Source of the DNA: Alphaproteobacteria bacterium SS10
GTDB lineage: Bacteria > Pseudomonadota > Alphaproteobacteria > TMED2
Length of the DNA: 64,000 nt
NCBI GenBank assembly: GCA_019192455.1
Contig: JAHCML010000003.1
Coordinates: 477,294-541,293 of the forward strand
Direction: 5' to 3'
Shown here piece by piece: positions 28,095-36,800 of the stretch; positions within the stretch are counted from its first letter, which is position 1, and every line of letters starts with the position of its first letter. The translations under genes and the position numbers were made by a program. The notes under the pieces are model-generated. The model did no database searches. It saw only the letters and a program-made list of their open reading frames with translations, and was not told the DNA's origin.

Positions 28095-28183
28095 GGCTTG
28101 CTCCCCTTTGATCAGGCCGAGCGGTGGGGTTGCTTGCCTAGGGGCAAACAGCACAACCGACGGTAAGCGTTGGTGAAACGGGT

Positions 28184-28209
28184 GGATGGGGGCTTTGGCA
28201 CCCCCATCC
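28184..28209 (-). other. GC-rich stem-loop downstream of the isochorismatase-fold gene
   Basis: GGATGGGGG (28184-28192) pairs with CCCCCATCC (28201-28209), loop of eight. It begins ten bases after the stop of the isochorismatase-fold gene on the minus strand and lies 90 bases before the amidohydrolase start. No T-run, so it may act as an attenuator or mRNA 3' stabiliser within the operon. Confidence 0.5.
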
Positions 28210-28219
28210 CTTTAGGTCA

Positions 28220-28924
28220 TTACTCTGCGGCTACAGATGGCGTGATCGGGGCTGGCACTGGGGCCAGGGTCTCACCATGCTTCGCCCGTTCAGCATTCTT
28301 GTGAACCATGGTGTAGGCGTAATCGACGCCCATGCCATAGGCACCAGAGTGCTCCTGAACCAGGCCGATGACCGCATCATAGGTGTCGCGGCGGGCCCAA
28401 TCACGCTGCCACTCAAGCAGGACCTGCTGCCAGGTCATTGGCACGATGCCAGCCTGGGTCATCCGATCCATCGCGTAGTTATGGGCATCAACCGAGGTGC
28501 CGCCGGAAGCGTCCGCGACCATGTAAATCTCATACCCACCTTCAAGTGCCGCTGAGAGGGCAAAGGTGGTGTTGCACACCTCAGTCCATAGGCCAGAGAC
28601 GATGACCTTCTTACGGCCATTCTCGGCCAGGGCATCGCGAACCTTCTGATCATCCCAGGAGTTCATGGAGGTACGCTCAAGCAATGGCGCATCGGGAAAC
28701 ACATCAAGCAGCTCAGGGAAGGTGTGGCCGGAGAAGCTATCGGTCTCAACCGTGGTGATGGTGGTTGGAACGTTGAAGATCTTCGCCGCCTTGGCCAGGC
28801 CTACCACATTGTTCTTTAGGGTCTGGCGGTCGATGGATTGCACGCCAAACGCCATCTGCGGCTGCTGATCGATAAAGATCAGCTGTGAATTCTCTGGGGT
28901 TAGTACTTCTAATTTCTTGCTCAT
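28220..28924 (-). CDS. Isochorismatase-family cysteine hydrolase (YcaC-like)
   Basis: About 234 residues from the ATG at 28924 (GCGAGG upstream; the frame extends to 28960). The Asp-Lys-Cys triad of the family is visible: Asp in IFIDQQPQM, Lys in ENGRKKVIVSG and Cys in WTEVCNT. YcaC-type proteins are cytoplasmic hydrolases often of amide substrates. A C-terminal extension of about 40 residues rich in Pro and Ala is present. It is first in the minus-strand row toward the amidohydrolases and MFS gene, and divergent from a LysR regulator. Confidence 0.82.
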   Translation of the reverse strand: MSKKLEVLTPENSQLIFIDQQPQMAFGVQSIDRQTLKNNVVGLAKAAKIFNVPTTITTVETDSFSGHTFPELLDVFPDAPLLERTSMNSWDDQKVRDALAENGRKKVIVSGLWTEVCNTTFALSAALEGGYEIYMVADASGGTSVDAHNYAMDRMTQAGIVPMTWQQVLLEWQRDWARRDTYDAVIGLVQEHSGAYGMGVDYAYTMVHKNAERAKHGETLAPVPAPITPSVAAE

Positions 28925-28998
28925 TTGTTCCTCGCCTTCGCTGTGGGAACCAACTCTCAAACGGTGCGCCGGTGATCGGCTCTCATCTCAATATTTTG

Positions 28999-29022
28999 AA
29001 AACAAAGCTGAAATTCTGTTTT
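28999..29022. promoter_or_regulatory. Inverted repeat in the divergent LysR/hydrolase promoter region
   Basis: AAAACA (28999-29004) and TGTTTT (29017-29022) are separated by 12 bases, in the 225-base AT-rich region between the divergent hydrolase and LysR genes. LysR proteins usually bind such spaced dyads near their own promoter and a divergent target. Candidate only. Confidence 0.35.
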
Positions 29023-29149
29023 AGATGTTGGTGTTCGGGATCTCGTTACGCGGCGTCAAATGGGTGCACACCTATTCTTCGACAAATGAGGAGTTCTAAC
29101 TTCTGAGGTAAGTTCAGCTTAACTGTCCCTCCAGCTACACTTTTGCCTT

Positions 29150-30100
29150 ATGCCGTTTCGTCGCCTGCCACCCCTGTCATCTCTTCGCGCTTTTGAAGCG
29201 GCCGCCCGGTTGGGGTCGTTCAAAGAGGCCGCTGCCGAGCTATCGGTGACCCCGGCAGCGATTAGTCAGCAGATCAAAACGCTGGAGGAGGATCTGCAGG
29301 TAAATCTATTCAATCGCGGTGCCCGCGCCGTGTCCTTAACCCCAGATGGTGCAAAGCTTAGCCAGGGGTTGAGTCAGGCATTCTTTCAGATGCGGGACAC
29401 GGTTGAGCAGTTGCTGCAGAGCCAGTCCCCAGAACTTGCCATCGCAACATCCCCGGCCATTGCCTCAAAATGGTTGAGCCGTCGCATTCATAAGTTCAGT
29501 GAGCAGTACCCCGAGCTAACACCGCAAATCATGGCCCATTATGATGTGGTGCCGTTGGGGGATGGCGGACCTAGTGTGGCGGTGCGCTGTGGCCGAGAGC
29601 CGGGTGAAGAACTCTATTTCCGAAAACTGTGCTCAGAGCTTGTGCTGCCCTTGGCCAGCCCAGGGCTAGTGCAGCAATTAGATCTGGAGAAGCCCGCCGA
29701 CATCATGCGGGCACCGCTGATCCATGACCTCAGCCACTCCCATGTGGTGGCAACAATGCCGACCTGGGATGATTGGTTTGCAGAGGTGGGGTTGGACCCT
29801 CGAAATGCTGGGCATGGCACCCGGTTTGTCGGTGCCGCCGATCTTGCCCTAAATGCTGCAATCTCCGGCGCAGGGGTTTTGTTGGGTCGCTTGGGCTTAG
29901 CGATTGATGACATCCGGGCGGGGCTACTGGTCTGTCCGTTTGGGCCGGTCCTGGAAACCGGCAGTGACTATTACGTCGTTTGCCCGCGCGAATTTGCCGA
30001 CCGGGAATGCCTGCAAACCTTCATGAATTGGCTGGAAGGCGAGAGTGCTGAAAACCTCCGCATCCGTGATGAGTTCTTGGCTGGCATTGTCGCCAGTTAG
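29150..30100 (+). CDS. LysR-family regulator (GcvA-like)
   Basis: A 316-residue regulator. Residues 6-65 form the winged helix (SLRAFEAAARLGSFKEAAAE, then VTPAAISQQIKTLEE), of the GcvA subgroup; the rest is the two-lobed effector domain. It is divergent from the isochorismatase-amidohydrolase-MFS row and the obvious candidate to control it. The start ATG fits the usual N-terminal length. Confidence 0.88.
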   Translation: MPFRRLPPLSSLRAFEAAARLGSFKEAAAELSVTPAAISQQIKTLEEDLQVNLFNRGARAVSLTPDGAKLSQGLSQAFFQMRDTVEQLLQSQSPELAIATSPAIASKWLSRRIHKFSEQYPELTPQIMAHYDVVPLGDGGPSVAVRCGREPGEELYFRKLCSELVLPLASPGLVQQLDLEKPADIMRAPLIHDLSHSHVVATMPTWDDWFAEVGLDPRNAGHGTRFVGAADLALNAAISGAGVLLGRLGLAIDDIRAGLLVCPFGPVLETGSDYYVVCPREFADRECLQTFMNWLEGESAENLRIRDEFLAGIVAS

Positions 30101-30119
30101 GCTGCCTTTAAAGGCAGCC
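30100..30119 (+). terminator. Perfect palindrome at the LysR stop codon
   Basis: GGCTGCCTTT joined directly to AAAGGCAGCC, beginning with the last base of the LysR stop codon. It can form a stem of up to eight pairs with a small loop. No T-run follows, so Rho-dependent termination or mRNA end protection is possible. Confidence 0.45.
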
Positions 30120-30518
30120 CTGCCCACTAGGGACGGGTCGTTTGTGACGTACAAGAATTCGATGAGAACCGTTTTCAAGTAGTCTGGTAGAAAATACATA
30201 GTGCAGTGCAATAAATTCTATAAGCAAGAATTGAAAAATTACCAAATTTTGCTATTTGGCAAATAAATGCTGCATTGCAGCGACCTTTCTTCTGTAAAAT
30301 ATTTGTGTATTTGGTAGTCGTTTTGGCTGTGTTAATGCCAATCTATAAAAATATTTCACTCTAATTAATTCAATAAAATTAGATGCTTATAGGTTTCTTT
30401 GCACGTTTTTCCCAGTTTTTTCATACGCAGGCAAATGATCTAATCGCCGGTCAGTACTAGTAATTAAAAGGAGTAACTAAACTAATTCTGCGGCCGCCAA
30501 GACCGCAGGGAGGATCAC
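30120..30518 (+). promoter_or_regulatory. AT-rich promoter and leader of the rhodopsin operon
   Basis: About 400 bases with no gene, strongly AT-rich from about 30180 to 30480. Candidate promoter elements: TTGAAA at 30231 with TATTTG at 30253 (16-base spacer), and TTGGCT at 30323 with TATAAA at 30344 (15-base spacer). A palindrome GCTGCA-T-TGCAGC is at 30269-30281. Near the gene, AAAAGGAG at 30466-30473 is an SD-like sequence with no start codon after it, and CTGCGG/CCGCAG (30488-30493/30503-30508) forms a hairpin whose right arm abuts the true SD AGGGAGGA region (30507-30513). Confidence 0.5.
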
Positions 30519-31268
30519 ATGGAATCAATTTCGGTCGGTCAATACGACCTTATCTACAACGCTTTCTCATTTACCTTTGCCACAATGGCGGCCGCGACCT
30601 TGTTCTTTTGGTTTGGCCGAAGCCAGGTTGCCCCGGCCTATAAGACGGCCATGACCATTACCGGTCTGGTGACCTTTATTGCGGCGTATCACTACCTTCG
30701 TATTTTCCAAAGCTGGGAAGCAGCTTTCGAGGTCAATAACGGCACCATTGAAGCGACGGGTTATGCGTTCAACGCGGCCTATCGGTATGTCGACTGGTTG
30801 CTGACCGTTCCGCTTCTGCTGATTGAGCTTATCCTCGTGATGAACCTCTCCCGCTCAGAGACGTTCTCAAAGGCAACCAAGCTTGGTGCAGCTGCAGCTC
30901 TCATGATTATCCTTGGTTATCCAGGTGAGGTTGCGGCCTCCGCTGGTGATCGCTGGCTCTGGGGTGGTCTGTCCATGATCCCATTCCTGTACATCGTGTT
31001 CTCACTGTTCACGGGTCTGCGGGATTCAATCGGTAGCCAGCCAGAAGATGTGCGCGGGCTTGTGAACTCCGCCCGTTGGATTTTGGTTCTGTCTTGGAGC
31101 TTCTATCCGGTTGTCTTCTTCGCCGGTGCAATCGGCCTTGATGGCGCGACCGCAACCACGGTTGTGGAAGTCGGCTACACCATTGCTGACATCGTTTCCA
31201 AGGCTGGCTTTGGTGTCCTGATCTACATGATTGCGGTTCGTAAGTCCGCGCATGATGGTGGCCACTAA
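30519..31268 (+). CDS. Microbial rhodopsin, light-driven proton pump (xanthorhodopsin/proteorhodopsin type)
   Basis: A 249-residue seven-helix inner-membrane protein. Lys228 (ADIVSKAGFG) binds retinal. Helix C reads RYVDWLLTVPLLLIE: Asp92 counterion, Thr96 and Glu103 proton donor, the D-T-E set of outward proton pumps. Position 100, equal to proteorhodopsin 105, is Leu, which predicts green absorption. His58 matches the His that partners the counterion. In helix E, WGGLSMIPFLY has Gly149/Gly150 about where xanthorhodopsin has the Gly that opens a carotenoid-binding window. First gene of the cassette encoding retinal synthesis. Confidence 0.95.
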   Translation: MESISVGQYDLIYNAFSFTFATMAAATLFFWFGRSQVAPAYKTAMTITGLVTFIAAYHYLRIFQSWEAAFEVNNGTIEATGYAFNAAYRYVDWLLTVPLLLIELILVMNLSRSETFSKATKLGAAAALMIILGYPGEVAASAGDRWLWGGLSMIPFLYIVFSLFTGLRDSIGSQPEDVRGLVNSARWILVLSWSFYPVVFFAGAIGLDGATATTVVEVGYTIADIVSKAGFGVLIYMIAVRKSAHDGGH

Positions 31269-31326
31269 GTAGCTCCGGCTGCCGCTGAGTAAGCTTGGAT
31301 CTCGCTTGTTAAAGTGAGTTTGGTTG

Positions 31327-31353
31327 CGGCGGCGTTGATGATCAGCGCCGCCG
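31327..31353 (+). other. GC-rich hairpin between rhodopsin and crtE
   Basis: CGGCGGCGTTG (31327-31337) and CAGCGCCGCCG (31343-31353) form an 11-bp stem with one G-T wobble and a 5-nt loop, 58 bases after the rhodopsin stop. No T-run follows. It could protect the rhodopsin message or reduce read-through into the crt genes. Confidence 0.6.
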
Positions 31354-31393
31354 TAGCTCGCTTAAATCCTACGGGTATCCGCCGGTGAAATTT

Positions 31394-32311
31394 ATGCAAT
31401 CAACATTATCAAATCGGGAGTTGGCCTCTTCGCACCCGGCGATGCTGCAGCAAATGCTGCGCGAGGTTGAAGCACTGATGTTGGATCTGGCAACCACTGC
31501 CTCCGCTGGATCCACCACAACCGCGGAAGCGGTCCGCGAACACTTTGCCGCCGGTGGCAAACGTATACGCGCCCTAATGGCCCTAGATGCCGGCCAGAAA
31601 CTTCAGATTGATGAGCAAAGCGCAGTCGCCGTCGCGGCTTGCTGTGAGCTCTTACACAACGCGTCGCTCGTCCATGATGATATTCAGGATCAGGACTTAG
31701 AGCGCCGAAATCGTCCATCACTTTGGGCCACCCATGGCGCCGAGCATGCCTTGTGTGCTGGTGATCTTATGCTCTCGGCTGCTTATGCGGCGCTTGCCCA
31801 TGTTGATGTGCAGGGTGGCCTCGGTCAGTTGCTACAACGCACCTATCAGGCGGTTGCCAGAACCATCAATGGTCAGACCGCCGACATTGAGCAGCGCGGC
31901 CAAAAGCTCGATGACTTCACCCTTTACGAGACGATCGCCTCAGAGAAGTCTGGCCCGCTGCTTGGCCTACCGATCGAGTTGAGCTTGGTGATTGCGGGTC
32001 AGCTGCAATCGGTTGAGGTCTTGAACCAAGCGGTTAGGTCTATCGCCATCGCCTATCAGCTGGTCGATGATCTCGGTGACATTGCCGAGGATGCGGAACA
32101 GGGCGCCATGAATGGCGTTTGGGTTCTGGCGGAAGGCCATGAGAACAACATTGGCATCGCAATCCAAGAAGCCGCGACCACGACGCGACAGCACCTAGAT
32201 TTCGCCAGACGCCAAGCCGCGATGTTGCATGGCGATTGCGGTGCAGTACTGGCCAGCCTTGCTGACCGGTTAGAGGCAAAGCTTAAGGATCTTCTCGCCG
32301 ATGCCCCGTGA
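31394..32311 (+). CDS. crtE: Geranylgeranyl diphosphate synthase
   Basis: About 305 residues of the trans-prenyltransferase family. The first Asp-rich motif is DDIQDQD after LLHNASLVH, the second DDLGDIAED; GGKRIRAL is the conserved diphosphate-binding segment. It makes GGPP from shorter prenyl diphosphates, the precursor of phytoene. ATG at 31394 is preferred; a GTG at 31385 is in frame. The end overlaps crtI by 11 bases, so translation is probably coupled. Confidence 0.92.
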   Translation: MQSTLSNRELASSHPAMLQQMLREVEALMLDLATTASAGSTTTAEAVREHFAAGGKRIRALMALDAGQKLQIDEQSAVAVAACCELLHNASLVHDDIQDQDLERRNRPSLWATHGAEHALCAGDLMLSAAYAALAHVDVQGGLGQLLQRTYQAVARTINGQTADIEQRGQKLDDFTLYETIASEKSGPLLGLPIELSLVIAGQLQSVEVLNQAVRSIAIAYQLVDDLGDIAEDAEQGAMNGVWVLAEGHENNIGIAIQEAATTTRQHLDFARRQAAMLHGDCGAVLASLADRLEAKLKDLLADAP

Positions 32312-33839
32312 TCCGGAAATCATTGGGGAACCACCCCAATCCTCCATGCGTGGCGCGAAGAATGCCATAGTCATCGGTGGCGGTTTTGGCGGCATTGCCG
32401 CCGCTTTGCGTTTACGGGCCAAGGGCTATGAGGTCGATATCTTTGACCGTTGCCCACGGCTGGGTGGCCGCGCACAGGTGTTTGAGCGTGATGGTTTTCA
32501 CCATGATGCCGGGCCCACGGTCGTTACCGCCCCCTTCCTGTTTGAGGAGCTATTTGCCCTCTATGACAAGCAGCTGAAGGACTATGTGACGCTGGTTGAG
32601 CCAGAGCAATGGTACCGCTTTTTCTTTCACGAGGATGGCACCCAGTTCGATTATGGCCCGACACAGGAAGCGACCGAAGCTGAGATCGCCCGTATCAACC
32701 CCGCTGATGTGGCGGGGTATCGCCGCTTTAACGAGCATGCGCGCCGCATCTATGACCTCGCTTTCACCAAGCTATCCGATGCACCGTTTCATGATCCCAA
32801 ACTGATGGTGAAGTACCTGCCGTCGCTGCTCCGTTTGCGCAGCTACGAGACGGTTTGGCAGATGGTTTGCCGGTTTATGAAGGATGACCGCATCCGCCGG
32901 GCATTCTCAATTCAGCCACTTCTGCTGGGCGGGAACCCGTATCAGAAAACCAGCATCTATGGTCTGATCAATCACCTTGAGCGGGAGCATGGGGTTTGGT
33001 TTCCCATGGGCGGCACGGGGGCGCTGGTTGATGGCCTGACTAAGCTGATGGGTGAGGAGGGGATCAGCATCCATACCAGCACCACGGTCGATAAGATCGT
33101 GATTGAGAATGGTCGCGCGGCTGGAATCCGCCTTGAGGACGGGCAAATCCATCGTGCTGATTTGATCATCTCCAACACGGATCCGGTTCACCTCTATCGT
33201 CACATGTTGCCCGCCGATGCAGTTAATGCGACGGCCAAGCTGCGCTCGAAACACGCAAGGCTGTCGATGGGCCTTTACGTCCTATTCTTCGGCGCAAAAC
33301 ATCAATGGCCAGATGTGGCACACCACACGGTTTGGTTTGGCAAACGCCATCGCGGTCTACTGGACGATATTTTCAACCGTAAGCGTTTGGCCGATGATTT
33401 CTCTCTCTACCTGCATCGGCCGACTGCGACGGACCCAAGCTTTGCCCCCGATGGTTGTGACAGCTTCTACGTGCTCTGCCCGGTGCCAAATCAGCAGGGC
33501 CGAATTGATTGGTCGGTTGAGGAGCCAAAGCTGCGGCAGCGCATTGTGGATGCGCTGGATGGCAGCATCCTACCCGGGCTTAAAGGGTCCATCTGCTCGG
33601 AGTTTGCGATGACCCCAGACAGTTTCGCACAGGATTATCTGAGCGTTGACGGCGCTGGCTTCTCCATCGCACCCCAGTTCACCCAGTCAGCCTGGTTCCG
33701 GTTTCACAATCGGGCCGAGGCGATACCTGGGCTCTACCTGGTTGGTGCTGGCGCCCATCCCGGTGCGGGGCTACCGGGCGTGGTGTCCTCAGCGAAGGTG
33801 GTGGATCAATTGATCCCGGCAGCGACTGAGGCCTTGTGA
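32301..33839 (+). CDS. crtI: Phytoene desaturase
   Basis: A 512-residue FAD enzyme. The N-terminal dinucleotide fold is AIVIGGGFGGIAAALRLRAKG and the family end is YLVGAGAHPGAGLPGVVSSA (shown within family limits). It turns phytoene into lycopene at the membrane. AAGGA lies about 11 bases before the ATG. It overlaps crtE at the start and touches crtB at the end (TGATG). Confidence 0.95.
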   Translation: MPRDPEIIGEPPQSSMRGAKNAIVIGGGFGGIAAALRLRAKGYEVDIFDRCPRLGGRAQVFERDGFHHDAGPTVVTAPFLFEELFALYDKQLKDYVTLVEPEQWYRFFFHEDGTQFDYGPTQEATEAEIARINPADVAGYRRFNEHARRIYDLAFTKLSDAPFHDPKLMVKYLPSLLRLRSYETVWQMVCRFMKDDRIRRAFSIQPLLLGGNPYQKTSIYGLINHLEREHGVWFPMGGTGALVDGLTKLMGEEGISIHTSTTVDKIVIENGRAAGIRLEDGQIHRADLIISNTDPVHLYRHMLPADAVNATAKLRSKHARLSMGLYVLFFGAKHQWPDVAHHTVWFGKRHRGLLDDIFNRKRLADDFSLYLHRPTATDPSFAPDGCDSFYVLCPVPNQQGRIDWSVEEPKLRQRIVDALDGSILPGLKGSICSEFAMTPDSFAQDYLSVDGAGFSIAPQFTQSAWFRFHNRAEAIPGLYLVGAGAHPGAGLPGVVSSAKVVDQLIPAATEAL

Positions 33840-34741
33840 TGGAACAGAGGGCGCTTCAGCAATCGGCCGATGAGGCGCTGGCACGCCACGGCAAAAGCTT
33901 TGCCTGGGCCGCTCGGTTCTTACCGTCAAGCCAGGCCGAACAGGCGGCGCGCCTCTATGCCGTTTGCCGCACCATTGATGATATCGCCGATGATCAGCCG
34001 GCCAATCTGGCGAGGGTTGAGCTTGCTTGTCTTCGCGCTGCGCTGGCTGGTGAGGGGCATCACCCATTGGCCGCGCGAATTGTTGAACTGCAAGGCTCGG
34101 TCGGCCTGACCATGTCAGCGCTTCATCATCTGATCGATGGCGTCGAGCAGGATTTGACCCGGGTGAGGCTAAAGGATCAGGATGCGTTGGTCCGTTATGC
34201 CTACCGCGTCGCCGGCACGGTTGGTCTGATGATGTGCGATGTGCTCGACATTGATCACCCGGTCGCACGGCGTCATGCCATTGACCTTGGCATTGCGATG
34301 CAGCTGACCAATATCGGCCGCGATGTTTATGAGGATGCCGGGATGGACCGGCGCTATCTGCCAGCACGCTGGGTTCGACTGGAACCCGATGACCTGCTTG
34401 CCCCATCATCGGAACAGCAAACGCAGATTGAACAGGCCCTGAAACGCCTGCTGACGCTGGCCGAGCGGTACTATCAATCTGGCCAAGCTGGTCTCGACTA
34501 TCTACCGGGACGCACCCGCCAGGGTATTGCAATTGCGGCGGCGGTCTATCGCGAGATTGGTCAAACAATAACCCGTCGGGGTTACCGATATGATCGCAAG
34601 CGGGTCGTCGTGCCGAAGTGGCGGAAAGCACTGGTATCGGCCAAAACCGTTATCACCCTCTCTAGCGATAAGGGATGGCCAGCCCCCCATGATGCAAACC
34701 TTCAGGCGGCGCTGACCGATATTGCCCATGCCAGCGGTTGA
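33839..34741 (+). CDS. crtB: Phytoene synthase
   Basis: A 300-residue squalene/phytoene synthase family enzyme. CRTIDDIADD and NIGRDVYEDAGMDRRYLP are the two Asp-rich substrate-Mg sites. It joins two GGPP into phytoene. The ATG overlaps the crtI TGA by one base; a GTG directly before it (33836) would also be in frame. Ends inside the start of crtY. Confidence 0.94.
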   Translation: MEQRALQQSADEALARHGKSFAWAARFLPSSQAEQAARLYAVCRTIDDIADDQPANLARVELACLRAALAGEGHHPLAARIVELQGSVGLTMSALHHLIDGVEQDLTRVRLKDQDALVRYAYRVAGTVGLMMCDVLDIDHPVARRHAIDLGIAMQLTNIGRDVYEDAGMDRRYLPARWVRLEPDDLLAPSSEQQTQIEQALKRLLTLAERYYQSGQAGLDYLPGRTRQGIAIAAAVYREIGQTITRRGYRYDRKRVVVPKWRKALVSAKTVITLSSDKGWPAPHDANLQAALTDIAHASG

Positions 34742-35876
34742 TACCCATGCGGTTATCCTGGGCGGTGGCCTGTCCGGCCTGGCCCTTGGTAACGCCCTAT
34801 GGGCCCGCAATATCCGTGCCATCATCGTTGAACCGCGGGAGCAGTATGCAGCTGACCGTACTTGGTCGTTTTGGCATCAAGGGCGGCCACCATTCGATGA
34901 TGCCATTCAAGGGCAATGGCAATGTTGGTCAGTTGGTGTTGGTGAGCGGCAGATCATACGGCATGGCGATCGCTACCGCTACACCACCCTAGACTCCGCC
35001 AGGGTTTATCAAAACCTGACCACGCCCTTGCTCGACTTGCCTGGTGTGGTTGACCTCAAGCTGGGCCACACAGCCCATGGCATGCCCAGCTTTGACCCTG
35101 GGTCACAGACTTGGGTGACTGAGACGAGTGACGGCCAAATCCGCTCACAGGTCGTTTTCGATAGCCGCCCCGGCCGTTCAAATGCGCTGCCGTATGGCCA
35201 GCATTTCCTCGGCTGTGAGGTTCGCACTGATCGCCGATGCTTTGACCATGTAACAGTGCAGCTCATGCAGTTTCGTAAAACAGCTGAACCAGGCGCCATC
35301 GATTTCCTCTACCTCCTGCCATTTGCACCGGATCACGCACTGATCGAGGTAACGAGGTTTAGCGCCAGCCAACCGGATCAGGCCGAGATGGAACGTTGGC
35401 TGATTGATGAGTTGGCATTGATCACGGATGGCAGCATGGTCACCGAGTATCGGCGGGAACAGGGCTTCATACCAATGGTGGCTGGATACCGAACCGATGG
35501 CGCACGGGATCCCGGCTACTGCAAGATTGGCCTCTCAGGTGGTGGTGCGCGGGCCAGCACCGGCTACGCCTTCCTCCGTATTCTTGATCAGGCGCAACAA
35601 CTGGCAACACAGGTCGCAGCTGGACAGCAGGCGCCGAGGGCCAAGCTAGATGGCTTCTTCACCAGCTGGATGGACCGTGTGTTCCTTGGGGTCCTGGAAG
35701 CCATGCCAGATCGCGCACCCGCCATGTTTAATGAGTTGTTTGAGCATGTGCCCCAAGACCGGCTTGAGCGGTTCTTAAGTGGGCCGCAGAGGATGACCGA
35801 TCGCTATGCGGTGATGCGGGCGCTGCCAATGCAACCATTCCTGCAGCAAGCGCTGGGCCTAAGGTTGCAATCATGA
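34728..35876 (+). CDS. crtY: Lycopene beta-cyclase
   Basis: About 382 residues. The N-terminal FAD/NAD fold is AVILGGGLSGLALGNAL; DRTWSFWHQ and FDSRPGR are CrtY signatures. It forms both beta-ionone rings to give beta-carotene. The ATG at 34728 is preferred to the TTG at 34722. Overlaps crtB by 14 bases and blh by four (ATGA). Confidence 0.93.
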   Translation: MPAVDTHAVILGGGLSGLALGNALWARNIRAIIVEPREQYAADRTWSFWHQGRPPFDDAIQGQWQCWSVGVGERQIIRHGDRYRYTTLDSARVYQNLTTPLLDLPGVVDLKLGHTAHGMPSFDPGSQTWVTETSDGQIRSQVVFDSRPGRSNALPYGQHFLGCEVRTDRRCFDHVTVQLMQFRKTAEPGAIDFLYLLPFAPDHALIEVTRFSASQPDQAEMERWLIDELALITDGSMVTEYRREQGFIPMVAGYRTDGARDPGYCKIGLSGGGARASTGYAFLRILDQAQQLATQVAAGQQAPRAKLDGFFTSWMDRVFLGVLEAMPDRAPAMFNELFEHVPQDRLERFLSGPQRMTDRYAVMRALPMQPFLQQALGLRLQS

Positions 35877-36742
35877 GTTCGGAGAGCCAGCCAAGGGTTG
35901 GGCCCCTTATCCTTATCGCAAGCTGCGCGGCTGCGGTGATGGCGAGCGTCTTGCTGGGCAACGACCTAACCTGGCAGCTGTGGTTCATCGTGCCGATGAT
36001 TGCCGTGCTGGGGCTGCCCCATGGATGCCTGGACCTTGAGATTGCCAAGGTTTTACGCCCGTTGCCATCAGTGCAATCTATAGTCGCCTTTCTGGGCCTT
36101 TACCTGCTGATTGCTGGCGCTGTGCTGCTTGCCTGGATGGCGGCGCCCGGACCGGCGCTGGTTGCGTTTCTGATCTATTCAGCGGTGCATTTTGGCGGTG
36201 ACTGGCGTCAGCATTTGAAGCGCGGCCTGCATCTGCTCCCCGGCTTTGCCATCATCTCGGTTGCTGCACTTCTGCAGATCGAGCAGACGATCCAGATTCT
36301 TGCCTTCTTGGCCCCGCAAGATTGGGCCGTTAGCATCGCACTGGCCATGAAGTGGACGGCATGTGCGGTGGTGCCGGCCAGTATTGGCATCATGCTCGCA
36401 ACTCGTGTTGAGCGGGTCGTTCTGGTTGAGTTCACCTGCCTTATGGCGCTGGGCTTATTGGCGCCGCCATTGGTGTTCTTCACCGTCTATTTCTGTATCG
36501 CGCATTCGCCCAAGCATATTGGCGACACACTTTCAGCGCTTAAAATGCCGTTCACCAACGGTATCCGTCGGGCCTTGCCCATTTGGCTGGTCACGATGAT
36601 TGGGGCTGGGGGCGCGGTCGTGCTGTTGCCGGCCGCCTTATCCGTGGCCACCGTTCAGGTGATCTTTATCGGCCTCGCCGCGCTAACGGTGCCGCATATG
36701 CTGTTGGTTGAGAGCCTATGGCGCCGGGATCTAGCCAGCTGA
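35873..36742 (+). CDS. blh: Beta-carotene 15,15'-dioxygenase, Brp/Blh family
   Basis: A 289-residue polytopic membrane protein that splits beta-carotene into two retinal molecules. The iron-binding His are visible in GLPHGCLDLE, SAVHFGGD, CIAHSPKH and TVPHMLL. It starts within the crtY stop (ATGA), showing tight coupling. It completes the retinal pathway for the rhodopsin at the head of the cassette. Confidence 0.94.
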   Translation: MSSESQPRVGPLILIASCAAAVMASVLLGNDLTWQLWFIVPMIAVLGLPHGCLDLEIAKVLRPLPSVQSIVAFLGLYLLIAGAVLLAWMAAPGPALVAFLIYSAVHFGGDWRQHLKRGLHLLPGFAIISVAALLQIEQTIQILAFLAPQDWAVSIALAMKWTACAVVPASIGIMLATRVERVVLVEFTCLMALGLLAPPLVFFTVYFCIAHSPKHIGDTLSALKMPFTNGIRRALPIWLVTMIGAGGAVVLLPAALSVATVQVIFIGLAALTVPHMLLVESLWRRDLAS

Positions 36743-36800
36743 CTTTCACTGTCGGGCGCAGTGGTCAAAGCTGAGCTGCTCGGTGCTTTAAGGCGAATGG

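Noticed and set aside
33789-34631. A 280-codon minus-strand frame opposite crtB
   Set aside because: Arg/Pro/His-rich composition without domains, wholly opposite a well-supported crtB.
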